Of a stretch of DNA of 64,000 bases, positions 12,005 to 57,054 are shown in pieces. Below the pieces are notes generated by a model. It did not search any database. It was not told the origin of the DNA and worked only from the letters and a program-made list of their open reading frames with translations. This DNA comes from Talpa occidentalis (taxonomy: Eukaryota; Chordata; Mammalia; Eulipotyphla; Talpidae): positions 95,867,591-95,931,590 of the forward strand of contig NW_023604295.1 in NCBI RefSeq assembly GCF_014898055.3, read 5' to 3'. The translations under genes were made by a program, and so were the position numbers. Position 1 is the stretch's first letter, and each line of letters starts with the position of its first letter.

Positions 12005-12085
12005 TTTATAGGGTGATTTTAAGCACTGGCAGTAATATACCAAACAGCGCATTGCATATAGTAGGTGCTCAACAAATGGAAGGCT
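12005..12085 (+). repeat. MIR or L2 3' end relic
   Basis: Contains 'gcatatagtaggtgctcaacaaatgg', the conserved 3' end of MIR/L2 elements. Confidence 0.55.
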
Positions 12086-12125
12086 TCATTACATTGTTCT
12101 TATTGATTCTTATTGATATTGATAG

Positions 12126-12418
12126 GGTGCCTCCCTGGTGGCACAGGGATTAAGTCTTAGCACTATCAAGCTTTTCCCAGCCACTGCGGCATGAATTCAA
12201 TCCCCGGCCAGGGAGCTACCCACATGGCAAAGCAGACCTCTCCTGTCTTGCCTGCTGCTCCCCTCAACAGTATATTTCAGTAGATCTGCCTGTTCTGTTC
12301 CCCACTCTGTCTCTGGTGAATCCTGTCATGCCCCCTCCCCTTTTCCCCCTCCCCCGCACCTCTAGCCTATATCCTAGTTTTTGTATGCATAAATAACCAA
12401 AATAAGTCTTTCTAAAAG
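12126..12418 (+). mobile_element. tRNA-derived SINE
   Basis: Forward copy, head 'gggtgcctccctggtggcac', tail 'gcataaataaccaaaataag'. A C-rich expansion occurs at 12331-12357. Confidence 0.85.
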
Positions 12419-13228
12419 AATTGATATTAATAGTGGTGATGAAGCTGATAACCCTGTCTGGCCAACTCTTTGGGTGAGAGAGAGCACATGTGGACTTGCC
12501 AAAGAAAATTCAAAGTCTGTCTTGGAGGACAGATCTGACAGGTTCAGGCAATGCAGAAGGAGCTCCAGTTGTGCCAGGGACTGTACTGGGAGTTTTTCTG
12601 TATATCCTTTAATCCTGACCACAGATTAACCTGTGACAATTATCTGTATTTGTTGGCATCAGGTAACTTTTAGTGCCCGCATGACCCATGCAACATTTGG
12701 GACATACTTTTACTAGAAAAAGAATTTGTTGTTTTCTACAATTCCAATTTAACTGGACATCTTGCATTTTAAGTGGCAAACCTCAGAGGGGAGATGTTAA
12801 TACAGAGACACTAAAATAGTGCCCCCTCTTCTGGGTGTGATTTCTGTGTGCACATCTGCACTGATTTCTTGGGAGTATTAACACATCACTAAACAGTGAA
12901 CTCGAAAGCTCTCCTTGGCTCTTCTGGCTGACTCTGGCTTTCTTGTCCCTGCTGTCCCTTGCTGACGGCTTCTCCTGCTGCCTGCAGCGCCTGTGGGCCA
13001 GGCAGGAATGTACATGACAGCTGGCAATGCACAGGGGAGAGACAAGCTGAGGAGACTTGGTTTAAAAATATATAATAGTCAGCTTGCTCCATGCACTTCA
13101 ACCAAATTCCTGGGCTTGCCACCAGAGCTCATTTCCAGGCTTGCCATCCCTCCTGAGCACCAGCTTTCTCGTCCGGGCCTCTTCGCTCTGCTGTGTGCTC
13201 CATGAAAGAACAGAAAGAGAAAGGGTTT
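12419..13228. other. Unassigned DNA
   Basis: No gene or repeat recognised. Confidence 0.4.
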
Positions 13229-13243
13229 TAGCTGAGAATTTTT

Positions 13244-13546
13244 TTTTTTTTAAATTTTTTTTTAATAGAGGCATGTTTTATTTATTTATTTGTTTGTTTG
13301 TTTTGTTTATACATGCACTGGGTACAGTCAGAAGCACGGGAGGGTGAGAGAATTCACCAGAGGCAGAGCGGGGAGCAGAGCAGGCAGAAGGACCGAAGTA
13401 CACTGCTGAGGGGAGCAGCGGGCGGCAGGAGAGGTCTGCACGCCATGTGGGACCCTCGCCAGGTGGCCGGGGATCGAACCGGCGCTGCAGAGGCTGCGGG
13501 CAGCTTCGCAACCCAGCGCTCAACCACTGCGCCACCGGGGAGGCCC
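13244..13546 (-). mobile_element. Young tRNA-derived SINE with 3' extension
   Basis: Reverse, GC-rich copy. The target duplication CTAGCTGAGAATTTTT-like sequence is present on both sides (about 13229-13243 and 13547-13561). On the SINE sense strand the tail ends AAAACATGCCTCTATT before the poly(A), a 3' extension shared only with 47688-47992 and 63512-63818. It lacks the CTGCTCCCCGG insertion. Confidence 0.92.
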
Positions 13547-13645
13547 CTAGCTGAGAATTTTTGCCTATGAAACAAGAATTCAAAATTATGCTTCAGTTTC
13601 CTTCATTGTATGGTTGTTTACATTCTGGGTTGTGTTAGTGGATAA

Positions 13646-13646
13646 T

Positions 13647-13740
<94 letters not shown>

Positions 13741-13801
13741 GAAGGAAGGAAGGAAGGAAGGAAGGAAGGAAGGAAGGAAAGAAAGAAAGAAAGAAAGAAA
13801 G
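13646..13801 (+). repeat. (GAAA)n-(GAAG)n-(GAAA)n microsatellite
   Basis: About 95 bp of GAAA, then about 38 bp of GAAG, then GAAA again. The 73-codon Lys/Glu/Arg ORF across it is an artefact. Confidence 0.95.
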
Positions 13802-13877
13802 AATATATGTGAAAGATTTTTATTTAATTCATTAATGAGGAAACTGGAGGTACAACTAGTTCAAGGATTTTTTCTTT

Positions 13878-14159
13878 AGGATTTATTTTTGTATGCATAC
13901 AAGAACTGGGGTGTAAGCCAGAGGTGCACGGGTAGGGGGTGAGAGGGTTCGCCAGAAAGAGTGGGGAGTAGAACAGGCAGATCTACTGAAATATGCTGCT
14001 GAGGGCCTCAGAGGGCGAGACAGAAGAGGTCTGCTCTGCCATGTAGGTCACCTTCCTGGCTGGTTGGGGGGGGAGGGGGTGTGTGTCAAACTTGTGCTGC
14101 AGTGGCTGCCTTAGCTTGATAGCATGCTGTCTTTAACCCCTGCTCCACCAGAGAGGCCC
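13878..14159 (-). mobile_element. tRNA-derived SINE
   Basis: Reverse older copy with a G-run expansion near 14064-14079. 'aaggattttttcttta' to the left and 'aaaggcatcttcttta' to the right are the probable target duplication. Confidence 0.85.
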
Positions 14160-14329
14160 TAAAGGCATCTTCTTTAAGGCTTAAATTTATTTGTAGTAAA
14201 GGAATATAGAAATGAATTAGTAAATGGATAGAAAACTGACTTAAAGGTAGTACCAGCTGAGTCAGATGTTAAAGGTTAAAGTACTAACCCCTAGGTACGT
14301 TACACTGTGAGTATGTTTGGAGTTAGAGC

Positions 14330-14460
14330 ATGTAAAGAGGTAATTAAGTTAAAATGAAGTTGTTATGGTGGTCCTAATCCAATATGACTGGTGTCCTTTA
14401 AGGAAATGAAATTAAGACACAGATACTCAGAGGAGGAAGGCCAAGGGCAGACAGAGGGAG
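14330..14460 (+). mobile_element. Ancient MaLR-type LTR fragment
   Basis: Includes 'gtcctaatccaatatgactg' and 'gtgtcctttaaggaaatgaa', typical of the middle of old mammalian MLT/MST-like LTRs. The same phrase family occurs at 61.8-63.3 kb. Confidence 0.55.
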
Positions 14461-14958
14461 AAGATAGTAATCTAGAAGTCAAGGTCAGAGATCTCCGAGA
14501 TCTCCAAAACTATAAAGATTGTAGACAAAATTTACTTTGCATTCCCATTAGTTATCTAAAACTTATAGTGTTGCAAAATGGTCCTACAGGATAGAGATAA
14601 CACAGTTTAATGACAAATCTTAATTTTTGACTAAAATAAGTAAACTATTGGGACAAATCCAGTGCCATCAACCATTTTTTTTTTTGTATAAAATTTTATG
14701 GTATTTAGCCATACTCTCTCTCCTTCCTTTACCTGTTTGTTCATGACCGCTTTCCCACTGTAAAGGCAAGTTAGGTAGTTGCCATCTGCAAAATTTAAAA
14801 TGTTTACTATCTCATCTTTCACAGAAAAAGTCTGCAGATTCTCCTCTAGACAATGTATCTTTTCCCTGAAGCACAAATATTTCTGCAGAATTGGCATGCC
14901 ATTCAAGGTCATCTAGTCCAGGGGTTCCCAGATTTTGAGAACTCATGAGTCAGTAAAA

Positions 14959-15012
<54 letters not shown>

Positions 15013-15437
15013 GTGGTCATAGGGTCTCTGATTTTTCCTCTTTTCAAATATCAACTACTTCATAAAGCAAGATCTTTATAAGAAATAGCATATGAAAAGC
15101 TTGCTATATCGTCCTTTGTTTCATTTTTCTGAAGCTTGATCAGAACTTTGACACTGCCAACCACAGTTCATGGTCTGGATGTGGAGCCATTAGTCTGGCC
15201 CAACCTTAGGCAGTAATTGCTGACTCTATCCAGGGGACTGGATAGGGTCCAGTCCAGTCAACTCTATTGGTTGACACCTGAGTCCTGCCTTACTCCCAAG
15301 TACCAAGGCTGGTGCCCTTGGTGGGTGGATGAAGGGGTCCTAGGAATGGAGGGAGACTGGCCACTGTGAGTCAGCTTGAGAGTGCCCCCCCGCCCCGCCT
15401 CAGATCCCATTATAACGGGTCTTGCTTTATTATATAT
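14461..15437. other. Unassigned DNA with a CA microsatellite
   Basis: No gene seen. A (CA)n tract of about 48 bp lies at 14962-15010. The 93-codon minus-strand ORF at 14631-14912 matches no protein I recognise. Confidence 0.45.
14962..15010. repeat. (CA)n microsatellite
   Basis: About 24 uninterrupted CA units. Confidence 0.95.
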
Positions 15438-15710
15438 TTTTAAAAAGATTTGCTTATTTATGTATATAAGGGCTGGGGTGTAGGCCAGAGGTGCGGAGGT
15501 AAGGGGGTAAGAGGATTCACCAGAGACAGAGCGGGGAACAGAACAGGCAGATTGACAAAATATGCTGCTGAGGGGAGCAGATGGCAAGACAGGAGAGGTC
15601 TGCGGTGCTATGTGGGTTAGCTCTCTCAACGAGGTTCAAACTTGTACTGCAGTGGCTGCTGGATAGCTTCATAACGTTGAGACTTAACCCTTGTGCCACC
15701 AGGGAGTCCC
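15438..15710 (-). mobile_element. tRNA-derived SINE
   Basis: Reverse older copy; head ends 'ccaccagggagtcccc'. It abuts the LTR that begins about 20 bp further on. Confidence 0.85.
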
Positions 15711-15730
15711 CTGTCTTGACTTACTTTTAT

Positions 15731-16180
15731 TGGGAACCAAAAATCTGCCACCCAAAAATGTCTTTGGCGATAGGTTTATTTCATAGGAGGAGATCTGAAG
15801 GCTGGGTGGAAGTTGTTTTTGATATCTATCTGTGAACTTAGTAAGAGCCACTCCTTGGAACACCTAATGGCCTTATCTCTTTTTGTTAGAGAAAGCAGAA
15901 CTTAAATCTGCATTCCTTTGCTTTCCCCAAAATGCCCTTATTTTCCCTTTTCTCCCCCTAATTTCCCTTGTCTTAGCTAAGTTATTTAGGGTGGTGTCTG
16001 AGCTGTGCAGGCAAGTTATTCAGTCATGCTGGGTCTCTCCCATGCACACAGAAGTTACACATGTTATTATTAAACTTCTATACAATATTTCTCTTATCAC
16101 TATGTCTGATACTTGTTTGATTATTTGCCAACCTAGAAGAAGCCAGAAGGGTATGGGCTGATTTCCTTTATGCCCTGACA
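15731..16180 (+). mobile_element. Solo LTR, class-I-type, second family
   Basis: Matches 26661-27150 along its length: 'aaaaatctgcca', 'gaaagcagaacttaaatctgc', 'cttgtcttagctaagttattta', 'tgggtctctcccatg', 'acatgttattattaaacttct', ending 'gggtatgggctgatttccttt...CCTGACA'. The two copies bracket no viral genes. Edges are approximate and no clear target duplication was seen. Confidence 0.65.
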
Positions 16181-16432
16181 CATTCAATAATATACTTTTC
16201 CCTGATTTTTAAAAGAAGGATGTATTCAGTACAGAAAGCTTGGGGGAAAAAATGGGAAGACCAGAATTTATCTCTACCTAAAAAGAGAAAGTTTTACTGA
16301 TATACAGGGAGAATAAAAGCACTTTCCAATCTAAAAATCCTAGAGAGACAAAATAAAGTATTTCCTCCAAAACCAAAGTAGAGCCTGGCACATGGCAAGC
16401 ACCAATGTTTCTCCAAAGAATTGTAACAGATG

Positions 16433-16697
16433 AGGCCTCCCTGGTGGTGCAAGGGGTTAAGCACAGCACTATGAAGCTATCCACAGCTACTGCAGCACGA
16501 GTTCGATCCGTGGCCAGGGAGCTACCCACATGGTGCAGCAGACCTCTCCTGTGTTGCCCGCTGCTCCCCTCAACAGTGTATTTCAGTCAGTCTGCCTGTT
16601 CTTCTCCCCACTCTGTCTCTGGTGAATCCTCTCACTCCCTGTACCTTTGGCCTGTACCCCAGTTCTTGTATGCATAAATAAGTCTTTAAAAAAAAAA
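16433..16697 (+). mobile_element. tRNA-derived SINE with 15-16 bp target duplication
   Basis: Forward copy. AAAGAATTGTAACAGA lies directly before it (16415-16430) and directly after its poly(A) (about 16698-16713), without mismatch. Confidence 0.92.
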
Positions 16698-16878
16698 AAG
16701 AATTGTAACAGACACATTTCCACAAAAGAGGGGGAGAGCATTAAACAGGCACTATTTTCATTGTCCCCACTTAGATGAAGCCACCTTGGATTACAAGTCC
16801 CCGTATTCCATGAGCCAGACTTCCTGTGTGGGGAGCTGTTGGGAACTAGGGGTGGAACTGAGAGGCGAGGTGCACCTA

Positions 16879-17850
16879 TGTAACACGGAATGCAGGTGAG
16901 GGACACTCTCTTGCTTTTTTGGTTCTCACTTGCACGCTGGTACTGCTGGAAGGAGACACTTGGAGGGGACAGATTGAAGAAGATACACGGAAGAGAGGTA
17001 AGTGGGTGACAGACATGCGGCGAGGTTGATCCTTAGCAGATATAATGGCAACTGTTATCCTGACCTCATTGTGGATTGTCTGCTTGTACTTTCGTGCTCT
17101 CTGTCTGTCTCAGCTTTCTGGGACTTGCCTAAGCCCTTTCTTGTGGTTCTGTAACAGGGTGTTCCCCAGGAAAAGGGAAAGTTCTTGGTTCCCTGCCCAC
17201 CCAAAGGAGAGTGGAGCTGAGCAGGGCAGAGAAGAAGCTGGAGAGGAGACTGGAGAAGGAAGGAAGCAGAATGGAGAGCCAGAGAGACACGTGAAGAAAC
17301 TGTGTTTACCTTTTGGTTGTGGACTGCTTGAGACAGATGCGGGTGAGAGACCCATGGGGAGGATAACAATGGCAGCTTTTATCTTGATTTTTCTCTTTTC
17401 CTTCCAGACTTGTCTGGTGTTTCTGATCCTTTCCTATGGGTCTCCACCAGAAGGTGCTTTAGACTTGGGGCAGGCTTTTGGGCCTTGCTCTGGGCCAATC
17501 CAGTTTGGGTGGACTTTTACCCACGAGGGGACGGGTAATGTCGGGTGCTTGATCTAGAAATTATATTCTTTGTCTTTTATGTATTGTTCACTAATTGTAT
17601 TAAAGTCCCTTTCCATTAAAGGTCTTATCTGGCTTGTGTTGATGTGATGGATGGCAGAACCTATTTAGAGAAGGCAGGTTTGGGGGCCCTGGGGTGCACC
17701 TCTTCCACCCTGTAACAGTTCCCCACCAGAGGTACCTTAGACTTGTTGCAAACTTTAGGCTCTCACTTGCCCTGCTTTGGGCCGAGCTGATTTGACTGGG
17801 CATTTGTCCACAAGGGGATGAGTAATTTTAGCATCTGCAGGCTCCTGCCA
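16879..17850 (+). mobile_element. Older LTR interrupted by a younger relative
   Basis: Starts TGTAACACGG at 16879. The left arm (16879-17149) and right arm (17718 to about 17850) both align with the LTR sitting between them. The left arm has 'ataatggcaactgttatcctga' against 'acaatggcagcttttatcttga'. The right arm has 'ccaccagaggtaccttagac' against 'ccaccagaaggtgctttaga' and 'gtccacaaggggatgagtaa' against 'acccacgaggggacgggtaa'. The arms join naturally at the 4 bp target site GTTC. So one LTR was inserted into an older member of its own family. The 3' edge is uncertain. Confidence 0.7.
17150..17717 (+). mobile_element. Solo LTR with perfect 12 bp inverted ends
   Basis: 568 bp from TGTAACAGGGTG to CACCCTGTAACA, exact inverse repeats. 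It is flanked by the 4 bp duplication GTTC (17146-17149 and 17718-17721). It is the plus-strand counterpart of 680-1272. A 170-codon ORF (17045-17557) runs from the older LTR into this one and is not a known viral or host protein; I read it as chance. The intact termini suggest it is younger than the other LTRs here. Confidence 0.88.
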
Positions 17851-19524
17851 TACCCTGCCACTTCCTGTAGCTGCAGCTACACCTGGCACCATTAGTCAGA
17901 ACTGAAACGTCTCCCTCTTCCTTCCCTCTCTACCCTGTTAGTTAACATAAATACATTTTTTTTTCTTTTGTTGCACCAAAGTCCTTTTTGTTTACATCTG
18001 TGGTGGTGGTGGCTGGGTCCAAAACTGGTGAGAGAGGGCCTGACCTGGGGACAGTTTTCAGTTCCTTTGTCCAATGATAGAAATTTTCTGTAAAAACATA
18101 ACCTCATTTTAACTTATTAAAAATAAGCAAGCATCATTCCTTTTCAGAAATAAATTCCTTCCCTTGAGATATCCGGTTGTGTGATATTTCAGTCTTTACT
18201 TGACTCCCACCCACAAACAGCACATATTCCTTTGCATTTGGTTATTTCTCTCTATTGCCAACATTTCACTTCCCTGTTTAGGTCTGTCCTTCAGTTTGAT
18301 ATGGTCCAGATGGGTCCCCGAGCTGGCCTGTTGTGAGGAGAGGCCTGGGAGGACCCCAATACCTCCATTTATTCTCATTAGAATTTTCTTTTGCAGTGCC
18401 CAGCTTTCCTTTTCAACCACTCCCAGGGACCCAGCCCCCTTCCTTCTTTTGCCTCCTGTGACTCTTAATGAAGATGGCCGGGCTCAGCCCTTAATAGTTT
18501 TGTCCTCTGATGTAGAATCATTGGACCAGCTGCTACTAACCATGGACTTCAATTGATTATGCACTATGATTGCAGGCTACGTGTTGCATATACATTATGT
18601 CAAGCCTTTACAGCAAACCTGCAAGCTGTGACCTTGGACAAGCTACAAACCACTATGAACTGTTTCCTCATTTTAAAAAAATGTGAATAATAACAGCAAC
18701 AGGAGTCTGCATCTGCACGGTCCCACATGCCTTTTCTTAGAGGGTTGTCTTATTTCTCTGTGGGATCCCCAACACCCTGTATAGGGCTCCTGTGTAATGA
18801 GACGTGAACACATACTTAAGTGGTGATTGTTTGAATATCGTTAACTTCTTTAATTATATTCCTGAGGTAGTTTTGAGAGATGAGACAAAGATTTGTATTT
18901 AAAGCTTATTAAAAGCAGTGGACACTGTAAGGAACCAATGCAAAAAGATCTTATTGTTAAATGTCTGATGTTTACAAAGCTAAATCCTAAGACCGCCACC
19001 ACAGCGATGTTTTGGCTAATTGGATTTTTTTCAAATGTGAATTAGTTTTTTGTTTAAATGGGCTAGTAATAAAAACCACTAACAGTTGGAGCAGGAAGGA
19101 GGGGAACCAAAGGGTTACTTCTTAGCCCTCTTGTGATAAAGAGACTTAAGTGTCAGGGGCAATATGAAATAATCATTTCATTGGTCTCTAAATATCTGGT
19201 GCTTATCATATTTAAATCTGCTTAAAATCACCAGGTTGTTCATTTCAACTACCCCATGGCCTCCCGCCACATTACAAAGAGGAAGCAACATAAGTTACTT
19301 TTCTAAGCTGCTGCTAGAACTACTCCATTTCCTTCCTGTTAGCTGGGTTTTTTTTGTTGTTGTTGTTCCTTGATACCACATGCAATTATCAGGAAAAAAA
19401 TTTCAAGCAGATTTGTGCTATAAACTCAGTCCCTCCTGTAGCAACATAGGATCCTCCTTCAGATCAAGGCAGCCAAGAACCACATTACAGAAAGTGGCTT
19501 TACTATTGGGTGGGACCAGAGTTA
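17851..19524. other. Mostly unassigned DNA
   Basis: No gene found. A weak MIR relic ('ccttggacaagctacaaacc', 'ctgtttcctcattttaaaaa') lies at about 18625-18720. The 118-codon ORF at 18200-18556 has no domain I recognise. Confidence 0.4.
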
Positions 19525-19700
19525 CTCTGGTGGGGGGGAGAAGGGCGAGAAGGATCAAAACAGGGGAGGGAAGAGCACTAGGGAGTATGGTGATGGTGCA
19601 TGGGTGAATGGGTGGTGGGAATTCTGCAGGGACTATACCTGAGAGGAGAAAGCATACGTTGTGCAAAAAGGAAGAATGATGTAAAAAATTTGGTAAAAAA
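19525..19700 (+). mobile_element. L1 3' UTR fragment
   Basis: 'gggtggtgggaattctgcag', 'ggactatacctgagaggaga' and 'gaatgatgtaaaaaattt' followed by poly(A) match the 3' end of the L1 at 45880-47126. 5' truncated. Confidence 0.7.
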
Positions 19701-20556
19701 AAAAGGAACTGTGCTATATTTTCTCAAATTTTAATATACTTTCTTGCCTTAGGTAGAAGAATCTGCTGAAAACACTTGTATCCTGCGTGGTAACTGAGGA
19801 CTCTGCAGTGTCTCCAGGGTAAAGCTGGAGCATGGCAGGTGGGGGAGGGGGAGAGGAGGGAGTGAGTGAGGGACACACTGAAGCAAAGGAGGAGCGAGAG
19901 GCTGAGTGACATGTGCACTGACCCAGGACTCAACTCCAAGAGTATTTTTTCCCCACTTGATCCAGACACAGTTAACACTGTGATTGATGATCCCTGTTGG
20001 TTGAATTCTGGTTTACTAAAATTCCGGTTAACAACAATGTTATTTGTAACTCTTGTATCCCTTGCTCAAGGGACGAAACATTGAAAATGACTTCAAATGA
20101 TTGTCTCAGTCCTGGAGCAAGTGAAATTTCCTTAGCCCACATATATCTTTTTAAAAAATACATAATTACTCAGATTTATATTTGTGTTAAAAATATTTTT
20201 GTCAGCCATAGAATTCTCTCTCGGCTGTGCATTTGAGAAGTGCCAATTTTGCAAAAAATTGCTGGTCACCCGAAATGAAAGCCATCATTTGTTCAAATCA
20301 GTTGCTAAGCTCCTATTTCTCTTTTGGGTATCGAAACAGTCATGAGACTACCCTTTAAGGTATGTGAGAGGAGCTAACATGTTCAAAGACAAGAAAATCA
20401 ACAAAATGAATAGATTATCATCAGTTTTGTTTACACTGCAATTGCCAAAATTACATGTTTTTCTGACATCTGAAAAGTTGCTGTCCAAATTCATGATAGC
20501 AATTTTAAGCAACCAAAACAATGGCCCATATTGTAATTACACTGAAATCTACATGG

Positions 20557-20726
20557 CAATGGTTTCCCAACTTTGCTGTACATTAGAATCACTTGGGGAA
20601 CTTTTGAAACTTGAGATGCCCAGACTGTACCCTATGTCAATTAAATCTGGGGCAGGGAGCCAGACATTAATATTTTTAAAAGATCTCTAGGTGATTCCAA
20701 AGTTCAGCAAAGTTTGGAAACCAATG
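20557..20726 (+). mobile_element. MER5-like hAT DNA transposon relic
   Basis: About 170 bp with inverted ends CAATGGTTTCC / GGAAACCAATG and interior 'acattagaatcacttgggga', 'aatctggggcaggg' and 'aggtgattccaaagttcag', as in MER5A. Similar 8 bp flanks, CTACATGG and GCATATGG. Confidence 0.75.
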
Positions 20727-20734
20727 GCATATGG

Positions 20735-21380
20735 AATTGCATGTGTAAGCAACTTGTAGCATATTACTAAAAGGACTCAACTTACAGAATACTTTAACTC
20801 ACATATCTCATGTATGTTTCCATTTAAAATCCTTCAGCATTATAATAATAGACTATTTCAAAATACGAAAAAGAAAATTTCAGTAAATTAAAAAGTATCC
20901 CGTTATCTCAAATATTGCCAAACCATTATAACTCATTCCTTTGTAGGGGAGGAAAATCAAGACATTTATTTCCATCTTCAAACATCCTTTTCATAAGTCT
21001 AGAAGCACAGGAGATACAGAAAGATAAAAGGAAGAAAGGATATAAACAAAGAAAAACGGAAATGATTATTTACTAAGAATTGCAAAGGCTCATTTTCTTA
21101 GTACACCACAAAGTTCCAATCTCTGTTCCTAAGACTGCGTAATTTTCAGGGACATGATGGTGGAGGGCTCCTTCTTTTTAGTTTATCAAAATAAACCTAA
21201 GTGTTCCTTTTCTAAGTTCTCAGTGAAAATGGAGACTTTATTCATCTTTATAAAAGGAGAGAGGAAGGAAGGGAAAGGAGGGAAGAAAGGATGGAAGGAA
21301 GGAAGGGTTTACCAGCAGAGCGCTCTCCTGTCCTTTGGACTGTTCTGTAATTGGTTGGTCCGGTCTCTTTCAACAGATGT
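20735..21380. other. GRK7 3' flank / probable 3' UTR
   Basis: This follows the GRK7 stop codons on the minus strand. It holds a purine-rich patch (21263-21306) and candidate AATAAA signals, but no other gene. The extent of the transcript cannot be told from sequence alone. Confidence 0.45.
21237..21242 (-). terminator. Candidate GRK7 poly(A) signal
   Basis: AATAAA on the minus strand (TTTATT on plus), about 140 bp after the present stop and about 210 bp after the ancestral stop. A second one lies at 20965-20970. Which one is used is not visible. Confidence 0.35.
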
Positions 21381-54561
<33,181 letters not shown>

Positions 54562-57054
54562 GCCTGAGCACAGAGGTACACCCCAGGGCAAGAAAAGGAT
54601 GAATGGGAGGGCTGCAGCCTGACAGGGACGCGGTCAGGTTCAGGGCCAGCTGGCTGATGCTCTTCTAAAGATTCAGTAACTTCCCGGGGATTTACAGGGA
54701 GTCCCTTCGCCCAAGGGTGAGATTGTTGGAGGGGGCAGAAGGAGGTTTCTCTTGTAAGAAGCTTTGCTGGCTATGTATAGCCAGCCAGGGAAGGGCACAC
54801 CAAAGGTCACCAAAGGGAAACCTGCCTGGGCCACCTGCAGGTCTACTTGTTCACCACCAGGGTCTTTCTCCACACATTCCTGCTCCCCCAAACACATAGA
54901 AAATTAAAAAAAAAAAAAAGGAATTTTTAAAAAACTGTTTAAATTATAAACTATTCTAATTTTACATTTCCTACAAGATCAAGCTATATAAACTCTGAGG
55001 GAATAACAGAACAGAAAGAGGAACTGTGAGAAGCTGGTGAGGTTTTCTTCCTTGAGTCTAGCAACCTGACAACAGAGTAAGTTACAGGAGGGGATGCTCT
55101 GAATTTTGAGTTCTGAGACACTTTCACAGAGGCCCTTAGGACTCAAGCAGTTGTCCTCGGGGGGCTGTGACTTCCCACAGCGAGCTGTACCCCGTGCAGC
55201 TAGCAGAGATCCTTCAGATACGGCTTTCATAGCTTGGAGGAGGCTGACCTAAAATACTTAGGTTAAGAAAGTGGAGGGGGGGGGGCGCGGGGGAACGGGG
55301 GGCGGGGGGAGACGTCAGCTTGATTCTGGACATCCCAGGAGGTGATAAGAGCAGTGAAAACACACCACTTCACAGCAAGTGGCGCTGCTCCAAGGGCACA
55401 ATTGAACAAGTAGAATCTGAATGCAAAGGATGCTTGTATTGAGACCCAAGCAGAGAAGTTTTAGGTGTGGCCCTTACATCTTTGCCCACGCTCCCTCAGG
55501 TGGCTAGGAAGCCTTCCCCCACAGAGCTCACTCAGAGCCCTCCAGACCACGACCTCACAGCAAACAGAAATTGATTTAGACAGAAATCAGGCTAAGAACC
55601 TCTGCTCCAAAAATAATACTTGTGTCCTACAGGGAAAGAATACTCAAGCTTTTTCTTCACAAAGCAAGGCAAAGGCAGTTTAAAAACAAAGCCATTCAGT
55701 AATATGTCAGAGTGTTTAAAAGAGAAAAGAGAGAGAGGGTGGAGGAGGGAGGACAAGGCTGGTTAGGCTTTTTCCAAACAAACAACCTTTAGCACACACT
55801 GTCAAAACATCGTCAGGATGGCCTCGGTCTGCCTGTCAGAGCTTGCCGACCATTCCCCAGAGCAGATACACACTTGGCTTCACGCTACCAAGAATTATGT
55901 AAGGAACTCGTGGGTGCCCTTTGCCTTTGCACTGCTGTGCTGTAAACCATCACCCCTATGTCAGAGAGGGGTGCGCTGCACGTGGGCCCGCTGCCGGGAA
56001 CCAAGCCTTCTGCTCTGAAAACCATGCAAGAAACGTTGGTGCTTTTTTTTTTTGTCCTTGTTATGTCATCCTGCATCCAGATTTCTGAGAGTGAAAAATC
56101 AGTCTGAGAATAAATCTCTCCTGAAGAGGAAATGCCTTTCCCCATGGGTCTTATGAAAACAGTAGCAATCTAACAGGGCAGAGCTCTGAGAAAATGGTAG
56201 AATTGTCGTCACATTGATATTGAAAAAAGAATGCTTTTCGCTGATAACTATATATGCTGTGAACTGCTTGATTTCCTTCATTCTAATACTTTCTTTTACC
56301 CCCGAGTTATCACGAAGCCCAGGATTGTCCAATGAAATATACAAAGTCACGTGTAATGTAAGATTTTTGAGCAGCTGCATTTAAGAAGTAAAAAGAAAGC
56401 AATGAAATTAAGTTTAACAATATCTTTTATTAACTTCAATATCTCAAAAACATTCATTTCAATCTGTAATTGATATAAAATGCTAATTTTACATCCTTTT
56501 GTCTTCTGAGTTTTAATAATCTGATGTGTATTTTATACTCAATTCAAACTAGCCACATTTCAAATACTCAGTAACTACCTTTGGCCAGTGACTACCTTAC
56601 TGGACAGCTCAAAACTGACCCTTCTTGAGGTAATTTTGTCATTCATAAGTAAGAGGAAGTGAAAACATATTTTTTTCCTTATCAATACAATAGACTATCT
56701 GGGATAAAAAAAACAACAACACTCTCTTGTTAATTAAAAATTATCTGACTAATGAGAACAGAATTTAGATGAACACAAAGTTTAGAAGTTATCAAACCAC
56801 TCTACATTGCCTACTGACAATGCCAAGGAGAATATAATTTTTAAAAAAGTTTTACCAGCATGAAAAATTTATTTAAAATGGAACACTTTATGGTCTAACA
56901 GAGTCTGGAGTTTTTCCCAGTTTGATGAAATAATAATTGAATATCCAATTAAAAAATAGCGCTGAATCCTTAACTTAGAAGCAAAGCCAAGTGCTGGACA
57001 CATACAGGATACCCTTAGCCAAGGAAGGAATACACCAGAGAGTTTGGAAGGAAT
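54562..57054. other. GRK7 5' flank
   Basis: Upstream side of GRK7 on the minus strand. I found no convincing TATA box or CRX-type TAATCC site in the first 700 bp. A G-rich run lies at 55276-55310. The rest is unassigned, with a purine-rich patch at about 55720-55760. No other gene was seen. Confidence 0.4.
55276..55310 (+). promoter_or_regulatory. G-quadruplex-prone run with CRE-like site
   Basis: Four or more G runs of 5-11 bases separated by 2-4 bases. They are followed at once by GACGTCAG (55311-55318), close to a cAMP response element. It lies about 715-750 bp upstream of the GRK7 start codon, so a regulatory role is possible but unproven. Confidence 0.45.

Noticed and set aside
17045..17557. 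170-codon plus-strand ORF
   Set aside because: It crosses the junction of an older LTR and the LTR inserted in it; the related LTR at 680-1272 does not keep it beyond a short shared piece.
54562..54591. In-frame ATG ten codons upstream of the chosen GRK7 start
   Set aside because: The added residues (MPWGVPLCSG) are not part of GRK7 proteins, and the second ATG has the stronger context and begins the conserved N-terminus.
54980..54992. TATA-like word on the minus strand upstream of GRK7
   Set aside because: Weak match (TTTATATAG) in AT-rich DNA about 420 bp from the start codon, with no supporting elements.
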